Positions 1 to 5,422 of a DNA stretch of 6,160 nt are shown in pieces. The stretch covers positions 1-6,160 of the forward strand of contig JAJRYI010000192.1 of assembly GCA_024275815.1 (NCBI GenBank). Direction: 5' to 3'. A program made the translations under genes and the position numbers. The notes beneath the pieces were generated by a model. It did no database searches and was not told where the DNA came from. It saw only the letters and a program-made list of their open reading frames with translations. Numbering within the stretch: position 1 is the first letter of the stretch; each line of letters begins with the position of its first letter. This stretch comes from Actinomycetes bacterium (GTDB lineage Bacteria; Actinomycetota; Acidimicrobiia; Spongiisociales; UBA5794).

Positions 1-729
1 ACCACCACCGCCCCACGGATCCACATCGCCGTGATGGGGATGGAGCGACTGGTACCGACGCCGGGCGACCTCGGCGTCATGCTCGAGATCCTCGCGAGAT
101 CTGCCGTGGGCCAACGGTTGTCCGTGTACACGAACATCGTCACGGGGCCACGAAGGGAAGAGGACCCCGACGGTCCCGACGAGTTCCACGTCGTCATCCT
201 CGACAACGGGCGTTCCCGCGTGCTCGGCGACTCGACATCGGAGATCCTTGCATGCATCCGTTGCGGTGCGTGTCTCAACATCTGTCCCGTGTACCGCGAG
301 GTCTCCGGCCACGCGTACAGCGACGTTTACTCGGGACCGATGGGTGCCGTGCTCCTTCCGGCACTCCACGGCATCGATGGCAACGAGCAACTGCCGTACG
401 CTTCGACGCTCTGTGGTGCGTGCCTCGACGTGTGCCCGGTTCGTATCGAACTGCCCGATCTGCTCATTGCACTGCGCGAGCGCGTCGTTCAAGACGGTGA
501 CGCCTTCCGCTGGCTCGGTTCGACCATGTCGGCGTACAAGGCCGCAGCGACCCGACCACGGGTGTGGCGTTCTGCGTTGTCGTCCGGGGCGTTGTTCGGG
601 CGGGTAGCCCGCAGCGGATGGGTCGGACGACTTCCCGGGCCGGGGAGCGCCTGGACGGATTCACGCGACCTTCCTGCTCCAGCGAAAGAGTCGTTCCACG
701 ATTGGTGGAGGAAACACCATGGAACGTGA
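1..729 (+). CDS. lutB: LutB-type lactate utilization iron-sulfur protein, C-terminal half (5' truncated by window)
   Basis: The reading frame is open from base 1, so the gene begins upstream; 242 residues are visible, about half of the family's usual length of roughly 470. LutB is the cytoplasmic iron-sulfur subunit of the LutABC complex that oxidises L-lactate to pyruvate. Seen here: the end of the LUD domain (PRIHIAVMGMERLVPT near the left edge), then a first ferredoxin-like motif CIRCGACLNICP with Cys at visible residues 85, 88, 91 and 95, and a second motif LCGACLDVCP with Cys at 138, 141 and 145. The tail ends in SFHDWWRKH, typical of the LutB C-terminal domain. An internal GTG at base 31 is not the start, because the conserved LUD sequence continues upstream of it. 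The stop overlaps the next gene by 11 bp, indicating co-transcription; lutA would be expected to the left. The family assignment is secure; the exact substrate is inferred from the family. Confidence 0.93.
   Translation, partial: TTTAPRIHIAVMGMERLVPTPGDLGVMLEILARSAVGQRLSVYTNIVTGPRREEDPDGPDEFHVVILDNGRSRVLGDSTSEILACIRCGACLNICPVYREVSGHAYSDVYSGPMGAVLLPALHGIDGNEQLPYASTLCGACLDVCPVRIELPDLLIALRERVVQDGDAFRWLGSTMSAYKAAATRPRVWRSALSSGALFGRVARSGWVGRLPGPGSAWTDSRDLPAPAKESFHDWWRKHHGT
707..711 (+). promoter_or_regulatory. Ribosome binding site of lutC
   Basis: A perfect GGAGG lies inside the end of lutB, seven bases before the ATG at 719. It fixes the lutC start and shows that lutC is translated from within the lutB coding region. 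Confidence 0.85.
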
Positions 730-1375
730 CGCCTTCCTGACCACAGCAAGGATCGGTGTCGGGCGTGGACGTGTTCCGAACGCTCCCGACGATGACCCGG
801 GTCCTCTTGTACCCGACCTGCCGTTCGCGGACGTGGCCGCCATGTTCGCTGAGAACGTCGAGAAGGTCGACGGTCACGTGCACACCGGTGACCCGCTCGA
901 GGCACTCGACGAGATCGTGACCCGTCACGGTTCCGGCCCGCTTCTCAGCTGGGACGCAGATCAACTCCCCATTCCCGGGGTGCTCCCTCATCTCGAGAAT
1001 CTCGGATGCATCCGGGTGGATGCGCACGTGCCCGGCGATCCCGATGCCAGACGGGTCCACCAGAGCGGGTACATGGATGTACACATCGGGTTGACCGGGG
1101 CCGAAGCCGGGTTCGCTGAGACGGGATCCGTCGTGGTGCACTCCGGAGCCGGCATGCCGAGGATGGCGTCGCTCGTTCCCCTCATCCACATCGCGCTCCT
1201 TCCGGCGGGACGCATCTTCCGCTCGCCGATGCACTGGCTCACCGAGCCGGGGACCCAGATCGCAGCGCACACCAACGTCGTGTACATCACGGGTCCGAGT
1301 CGTACCGCGGACATCGAACAGCAACTGAACCTGGGTGTCCACGGACCGCGAGAGCTTCACGTCATCGTCGTATAG
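719..1375 (+). CDS. lutC: LutC-type lactate utilization protein (LUD domain)
   Basis: A complete 218-residue protein, a normal length for LutC. LutC is the small LUD-domain subunit of the LutABC L-lactate-oxidising system and is cytoplasmic. Seen: no signal peptide or membrane segment; the hallmark LUD core GLTGAEAGFAETGSVVV at residues 124-140, followed by a hydrophobic stretch LVPLIHIALLPAGRI at 152-166; then ITGPSRTADIE at 190-200 and the terminal GVHGPRELHVIVV at 206-218, both strongly conserved in this family. The ATG is chosen because it sits seven bases after a perfect GGAGG; the frame overlaps lutB by 11 bp. The first 35 residues are acidic and proline-rich and less family-like. The gene ends 21 bp before the stop codon of the convergent korB. 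The family call is very likely; the role in lactate use rests on the adjacent lutB. Confidence 0.93.
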   Translation: MERDAFLTTARIGVGRGRVPNAPDDDPGPLVPDLPFADVAAMFAENVEKVDGHVHTGDPLEALDEIVTRHGSGPLLSWDADQLPIPGVLPHLENLGCIRVDAHVPGDPDARRVHQSGYMDVHIGLTGAEAGFAETGSVVVHSGAGMPRMASLVPLIHIALLPAGRIFRSPMHWLTEPGTQIAAHTNVVYITGPSRTADIEQQLNLGVHGPRELHVIVV

Positions 1376-1404
1376 ATCCCGCGCGGGATGCTGGGATCAG
1401 ATAC
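1370..1404. terminator. Nested inverted repeat between convergent lutC and korB, possible bidirectional terminator
   Basis: The 21-bp gap between the two stop codons carries a perfect 14-bp palindrome ATCCCGCGCGGGAT at 1376-1389. GATCCC at 1375-1380 can alternatively pair with GGGATC at 1393-1398, extended through a small internal loop by GTAT at 1370-1373 with ATAC at 1401-1404. The larger stem includes both stop codons. No T-tract follows on either strand, so it is not a canonical intrinsic terminator. Its position between convergent operons makes a shared transcription end or a 3'-end RNA-protecting hairpin plausible. The pairing is seen; the function is inferred. Confidence 0.45.
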
Positions 1405-2224
1405 GGTATCGGTCGATGATGCCGCTGTACGCCTCAGCGTTTCTCACGGGATCGATATCGGCAGATGCCGGGTTCGGGAACGATCCGGGTTCTGCTGATG
1501 GGTCGTGATAGATCAACCCGACTGGGATCCGGTACTCGGCTTCGAGCGCGACCACTCTGGTGAACGCCGAACTTCGGTCGGTCGGGTCGTAGGTGTCGTC
1601 GGCGTCGAGATCGATGTGTTCGGTTTCCCAACGTGGGTAGGTGTCGTTGTAGGTGACACATGGTGAGAGGACCTCGAGGAACGCGAAGCCGTGTCCTTGC
1701 CTGGCGTGGGTGAGGGCGGCTGCGGTGAGACGTCGAAGCTGGTCGGGTGCACGTGTGAACCCGCGTGCGATGAACGTAGTTTCAAGGACCGACAGGCCGA
1801 GGAGCGCCGCGTCGAGGGCAGCGGTTCCTTGTCGCGTCGGGGAGTTCTGGCCTTTGGTGAGGCCGTAGATGCCGTTGTTCATCACGATGTAGGTGATCGA
1901 CGGGTTGCGTCGGAACGTGTGGATGAGGTGGCCCATCCCGATGGCGTAGCCGTCACCGTCGCCACCTGCAGCGATGACGGTGAGTTCCGGGTTCGCCTCC
2001 CACGATCCTGTGGCGGTTGGAAGGACCCGTCCGTGGAGTGCGTGGTACCCGTAGGTGCCCATGTTGTTCTGTATCGTCCCGGAACAGCCGATGCCTGCAA
2101 GCACGAGTGTCTCCTCCTTCGGGACGTCGAGATCGGCGAGGGCTGCGATGAGGGCTGCTTCGACACCGAAGTGACCGCATCCTGCACACCAGATCGGCTC
2201 TGCCGGGCGGTACGTGGCAGTCAT
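1397..2224 (-). CDS. korB: 2-oxoacid:ferredoxin oxidoreductase beta subunit (KorB-like)
   Basis: A 275-residue TPP-dependent catalytic subunit that, with KorA, converts a 2-oxoacid (2-oxoglutarate in the best-known relatives) plus CoA to acyl-CoA and CO2, passing electrons to ferredoxin in the cytoplasm. Seen: the TPP/Mg site GDGDGYAIGMGHLIH at residues 88-102, ending in NNGIYGLTKGQNSPT at 116-130, diagnostic of the Kor/Por beta family. Four cysteines at 13, 16 (CAGCGHFG), 47 (GIGCSG) and 189 (SPCVTYN) sit where the family binds its internal [4Fe-4S] cluster. The ATG at 2224 follows AAGGAGG by seven bases and overlaps the korA stop as ATGA, so translation is probably coupled. The open frame extends further upstream to 2659, but that part is antisense-style composition within korA and not family sequence. 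Substrate choice (2-oxoglutarate, pyruvate or branched 2-oxoacids) cannot be read from sequence alone. Confidence 0.95.
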   Translation of the reverse strand: MTATYRPAEPIWCAGCGHFGVEAALIAALADLDVPKEETLVLAGIGCSGTIQNNMGTYGYHALHGRVLPTATGSWEANPELTVIAAGGDGDGYAIGMGHLIHTFRRNPSITYIVMNNGIYGLTKGQNSPTRQGTAALDAALLGLSVLETTFIARGFTRAPDQLRRLTAAALTHARQGHGFAFLEVLSPCVTYNDTYPRWETEHIDLDADDTYDPTDRSSAFTRVVALEAEYRIPVGLIYHDPSAEPGSFPNPASADIDPVRNAEAYSGIIDRYRI

Positions 2225-3975
2225 GTTGCTGCCTCCTTCTCTGCGATCCTTGTGGTGAGTTCGGCGGGTGTGAACGGCAGCCCGTCGTACTTGAGGATGC
2301 TGGTCACGGTGGCGCAGTCCCGTCCAACCGAAGCGAGGATCTGAGCGAGCTGGCCCTCGTGATTGTGTTCGACCACGTAGACGCGTTCTTTGGACGCAAG
2401 GAACGCGAGTGTCTCGTGGGGTACCGGCCAGATGGTGCGTGGTTGGAGGCCGGCGATCGGTGTTCCTGTCGCGATGAGCCGTTCGGCGGCTTCTCGCATG
2501 ACGCCGCTCTCCATGCCGACACCGACGATGCCGACCGGGGCGGAAGGATCTCCGAAGCGGTGTCCGGTCGGCATCTCGTCGAGCACCGCTTCGATCTTGC
2601 GGGCGCGTTTGTCCATCATCGCCACCCGGTTTACGGGGTCGGTGGACACCTTGCCCCACTCGTCGTGCTCGTTCCCGGTGACGAGGCCCATCCCGCCGGG
2701 CATCCCGGGTACGGCGAGCGGAGATGGGCCGTCATCGGTGATGGCGTAGCGCCGGTAGGCATCGAGTGTGTCGAGCTGGTCATGGGTGAGGCGCTGTCCC
2801 GGATCGATCTCGACGTTCGAGACGTCGAACGGAGGGACCGTCGCGGAGTCCTGCGACACCGCCTGGTCGAGCATCAGATACACGGGACCCTGGATCGCCT
2901 GGGCGAGGTTCGTTGCTGTCATGGCGAGCTCGAAGGCATCCGACGGGTTGCCGGGTGCCAGGACGATCCTTGGAAAGTCGCCGTTACCGCCGTGGACGAG
3001 CATCCCGATGTCGGACTGTTCCGACTTGGTCGGCATACCGGTCGAGGGGCCTGCACGTTGGGCATCGATGACGACGAGGGGGAGTTCTGCCGCCCCGGCG
3101 TGACCGATTCCCTCCTGCATGAGTGAGATCCCGGGACCCGATGTTGCAACGAGGGACCGCACACCGGCCAGCGACGCTCCCAGGGCCATGTTGACCGCGG
3201 CGAGTTCGTCTTCGGCCTGGATCGCGACCCCGCCGTAGGATCCGATGTGGCGGGTCATGAACTCGAGAACCTCCGTTGCAGGGGTGATCGGGTACCCGGC
3301 GAAGAAGCGGACGCCTGCAACGAGGCATCCCAGGGCAGCGGCGTGGTTCCCGCTGATCAAGATCCGGTCGGAGTGCTTCGTGTCGGTGAGTCGTAGTGGT
3401 CCAGCGTTCTGTGTGAAGCCGTGGTCGTCGGCGAACGTGAATCCCTCTCGTAGTGCCTCGAGGTTCCGCTCGACGAGGTCGGGGCGTGAGGCGAAACGTG
3501 CCTCGAGGACCGATGCTGCTTCGGTGTCGGAGAACGTCAGGATCCGAGACACGACACCGAACGCCAGCGAGTTCTTGTACAGCTCACGGCGCAGGTCTGC
3601 AACAGCGAGCCGTCCGAAGGGGATCTCGATGACCGTCACGTCGTCTGGTAGATACCCCGAGGGAAGCGGACCCGCTGACGAGTCGTACACCACGAAGCCG
3701 TCGGCAGCGACACGATGTCCCGAGAGTTCGATCGCCTCGGTGTCGAACGCGACGAACACGTCGAGTGTGTCGCCCATGCCGGTGCGCGGCTCGATCGAAC
3801 CGCGCACGAGGGCGGCGGCGGGCCCTCCCTTGATTCGCGACGCAACGTTGCGAGTCGAGTAGAGGTGGAAGCCACGACCGGCAAGGACGTTGCCGAGGAG
3901 CGTGACGACCGTCAGAGACCCGTCGCCACCCTGACCGGCAACCATCGCGTTGAGATCGGAGAGCACCCTCGTCAC
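2221..3975 (-). CDS. korA: 2-oxoacid:ferredoxin oxidoreductase alpha subunit with fused gamma domain (KorA-like)
   Basis: A 584-residue partner of KorB, in the usual range for gamma-alpha fusions. Seen: an N-terminal gamma domain beginning GQGGDGS at residues 14-20, with STRNVASRIKGGPAA at 40-54, to about residue 190. The alpha domain then carries GYPITPATE at 227-235, QAEDELAAVNMALGAS at 253-268, ATSGPGISLMQEGIG at 277-291 and AGPSTGMPTKSEQSD at 308-322. The C-terminal domain has RTIWPVP at 513-519 and VVEHNHEGQLAQIL at 534-547. These are diagnostic KorA motifs. The start is the GTG at 3975: it overlaps the preceding stop as GTGA, is preceded by a G-rich site, and places the gamma glycine loop near the N terminus as usual. 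The open frame upstream to 4173 is not family-like and lies inside the preceding gene. The stop overlaps korB by 4 bp. With KorB it forms the 2-oxoacid-decarboxylating, CoA-acylating enzyme. Confidence 0.95.
   Translation of the reverse strand: MTRVLSDLNAMVAGQGGDGSLTVVTLLGNVLAGRGFHLYSTRNVASRIKGGPAAALVRGSIEPRTGMGDTLDVFVAFDTEAIELSGHRVAADGFVVYDSSAGPLPSGYLPDDVTVIEIPFGRLAVADLRRELYKNSLAFGVVSRILTFSDTEAASVLEARFASRPDLVERNLEALREGFTFADDHGFTQNAGPLRLTDTKHSDRILISGNHAAALGCLVAGVRFFAGYPITPATEVLEFMTRHIGSYGGVAIQAEDELAAVNMALGASLAGVRSLVATSGPGISLMQEGIGHAGAAELPLVVIDAQRAGPSTGMPTKSEQSDIGMLVHGGNGDFPRIVLAPGNPSDAFELAMTATNLAQAIQGPVYLMLDQAVSQDSATVPPFDVSNVEIDPGQRLTHDQLDTLDAYRRYAITDDGPSPLAVPGMPGGMGLVTGNEHDEWGKVSTDPVNRVAMMDKRARKIEAVLDEMPTGHRFGDPSAPVGIVGVGMESGVMREAAERLIATGTPIAGLQPRTIWPVPHETLAFLASKERVYVVEHNHEGQLAQILASVGRDCATVTSILKYDGLPFTPAELTTRIAEKEAAT
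2232..2238 (-). promoter_or_regulatory. Ribosome binding site of korB
   Basis: The minus strand reads AAGGAGG seven bases before the korB ATG, inside the end of korA. This strong Shine-Dalgarno site selects 2224 as the start rather than any codon in the upstream open extension. Confidence 0.85.
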
Positions 3976-5309
3976 GATGTCCCCCCGGCTTCTTCCGGTG
4001 CTCCCGGACCCTTCGTATAGAACGTCTTGGGGTTCAGCCAGCCAAGTTCCTCGCGTTCGGCAAGGGTCGGCATCTTGGCCGGAAGTGGTCGGTTCTTCTT
4101 CTTGGCTGCAGCGAGTTTGTCGAACAGGAACATGCCTCGTGGCTCTGTCTCGAGCGGCTGCGTCTCGATCCACCCGTCATCGATCGCGCTCTGAAGAGCG
4201 CGGTGACCGGCTTCGGTGCGCACTAGCGTCAACGTCCAGTCGTCCAACCCGACACCACCCGCAGAGATGTCGGCGTTCTCAGCGCCGTAGTCCAGGCAGT
4301 ACAGACACGCAGGCCTCGCGAAGTCTTGATATCGGCGCAGCGACGCGGTGCGGATCTCACCATCGTCGAGACGGACCACGACTTTCCCCTTGATATTGAT
4401 GTTGTCGATACGGGACGGTTCGACGTCGATCATCTCACCGAGTTTCGTGATGCTCTCATGGGTGAACGCTTCAGAACACAGCAACCCGATCACGAGAGCG
4501 ATGTTGTCCCGGTACCACCGCGCTACCGACAACGAGATACTCGAGTTCTGCTGGAGGCGCACACCGTCGACCTGGCACGGCACACCGACAACCGCAAGCG
4601 GCTTGACATCGCGGCGCATCGCTTCGACGAGTGCAAGCGTGTTCGGCGAGTACGTGTAGCGCGAACCTGCAGCACCGAGCACAGCTTCCCGTGTCGTGGC
4701 AAGCAGCGGTCGGCCGATCTGGCGCTGCTCCGGGACCACGTCGCCGAGCACAGCCCCCTTCAATGAACCCCTCTCGAGGCCATGGATCACCAGGGCAGAA
4801 ACCAGTCCACCATCTTGGGCACGGGCAACCCATTCAGGATCGGTCGAGCGTGCGTACACGCCGTAGCTGTACGCACCGAAACCCTCATCGACCGCCGGCG
4901 GACGTCGCTCCAACATCACCGGGAGATCCCGATCGGCGGGACGCAGCACGGGACACACCTCGGCACAAAGCACACACAGCACACAGGCATCCGTCCTCGT
5001 ATCGAGCGGCCGCTCATCGACGTAATCGAACACATCGACCGGGCAGATCGTCACACACGATGCACACCCGATGCACTTCCCGGACTCGACAACCTCATCC
5101 ATCAGGAAATCGACGGCTCGGAACCCACCCCGGTTCAACTCGCGGCGCCATGCGTACGCCCACTCGTGTGGATCTGCGCCGCCGTCGCGCAGGGACCGAT
5201 ACCGCTCACTGACGCGACGCGACTTCGCGTCGGTGCGATCTGGCGACACGGATGCCTCGATCACCGGAGCTGGCGATGTCGATGCCGGCTGATCTGGGTC
5301 GTGCGTCAC
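3972..5309 (-). CDS. FrhB/FdhB-family iron-sulfur flavoprotein (coenzyme F420 hydrogenase/dehydrogenase beta-subunit type) with N-terminal 2[4Fe-4S] domain
   Basis: A 445-residue protein, first gene of the kor operon. Seen: residues 1-30 are Pro/Ser/Asp-rich and probably disordered; 31-75 are charged and helix-like. Two ferredoxin-type motifs follow, CIGCASCVTICP (Cys 79, 82, 85, 89) and CVLCVLCAEVCP (Cys 109, 112, 115, 119). Then comes the FrhB/FdhB region: DGGLVSAL at 166-173, VGVPCQVDGV at 241-250 (Cys 245), GLLCSEAF at 275-282 (Cys 278), NINIKGKV at 303-310, and PACLYCLDYGAENADIS at 333-349 (Cys 335, 338). In known relatives (FrhB, FpoF, the N-terminal part of F420-dependent sulfite reductase) this region binds FAD and an Fe-S cluster and exchanges hydride with F420. 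Start: the GTG at 5309 has GGAGAG seven bases upstream; an in-frame TTG at 5324 would lie on top of that site. Its stop overlaps korA (GTGA). Inferred role: electron transfer between KorAB or ferredoxin and a soluble carrier. F420 specificity is not proven; NAD(P) or another carrier is possible. Confidence 0.88.
   Translation of the reverse strand: MTHDPDQPASTSPAPVIEASVSPDRTDAKSRRVSERYRSLRDGGADPHEWAYAWRRELNRGGFRAVDFLMDEVVESGKCIGCASCVTICPVDVFDYVDERPLDTRTDACVLCVLCAEVCPVLRPADRDLPVMLERRPPAVDEGFGAYSYGVYARSTDPEWVARAQDGGLVSALVIHGLERGSLKGAVLGDVVPEQRQIGRPLLATTREAVLGAAGSRYTYSPNTLALVEAMRRDVKPLAVVGVPCQVDGVRLQQNSSISLSVARWYRDNIALVIGLLCSEAFTHESITKLGEMIDVEPSRIDNINIKGKVVVRLDDGEIRTASLRRYQDFARPACLYCLDYGAENADISAGGVGLDDWTLTLVRTEAGHRALQSAIDDGWIETQPLETEPRGMFLFDKLAAAKKKNRPLPAKMPTLAEREELGWLNPKTFYTKGPGAPEEAGGTS
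3981..3986 (-). promoter_or_regulatory. G-rich ribosome binding site of korA
   Basis: The minus strand has GGGGGG followed by ACATC and then the GTG start. It is an imperfect Shine-Dalgarno site, weaker than those of korB and lutC; the GTGA overlap suggests that much of korA translation comes from ribosomes finishing the upstream gene. Confidence 0.5.
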
Positions 5310-5422
5310 AGCGACACTCTCCAATCGGCTGCTTCGTTGCGGATAGGGGTGACACTAGTTCGCCGTGGGTATCAGGAAGCTGTGGCGGTGCACACCGGAG
5401 CCGTTGGTAGTGTGCGACAACG
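5310..5422. promoter_or_regulatory. Divergent intergenic region with candidate -10 hexamers on both strands
   Basis: This 113-bp gap is the only place that can hold the promoters of the minus-strand FrhB-kor operon and the plus-strand CHAD gene. The same -10-like hexamer TAGTGT occurs on each strand: on plus at 5408-5413, ten bases before the CHAD ATG, and on minus at 5357-5352. No convincing TTGACA-like -35 is placed 16-18 bases upstream of either. An inverted repeat CGGTG-CA-CACCG at 5386-5397 could be a small operator, though such short repeats arise often in GC-rich DNA. The promoter location follows from gene layout; the individual elements are weak. Confidence 0.4.
5317..5322 (-). promoter_or_regulatory. 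Ribosome binding site of the FrhB-family gene
   Basis: The minus strand reads GGAGAG seven bases before the GTG at 5309. It decides the start: the longer TTG option at 5324 overlaps this site and has no comparable site of its own. Confidence 0.65.

Noticed and set aside
464..1360. 298-codon minus-strand open frame antisense to lutB and lutC
   Set aside because: It lies opposite two genes with clear conserved motifs; its product is Arg/His/Gly-rich with no recognisable domain, as expected for antisense frames in GC-rich DNA.
1691..2344. 217-codon plus-strand open frame opposite korB
   Set aside because: It is the antisense shadow of the TPP-binding and cysteine motifs of korB, with no recognisable domain.
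2225..2659. N-terminal extension of the korB open frame
   Set aside because: The 145 extra residues are Arg-rich, lie within korA in another frame and have no family similarity; the ATG at 2224 has AAGGAGG at ideal spacing and an ATGA overlap.
2359..3126. 255-codon plus-strand open frame opposite korA
   Set aside because: The conserved korA alpha-domain motifs lie on the other strand; this product has no recognisable family and no supporting start site.
3976..4173. N-terminal extension of the korA open frame
   Set aside because: It overlaps the conserved FrhB-family gene in another frame and lacks family motifs; the GTG at 3975 gives the usual KorA N terminus.
5310..5324. TTG start for the FrhB-family gene
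   Set aside because: The TTG overlaps the GGAGAG that is ideally spaced for the GTG at 5309, and adds only five residues.
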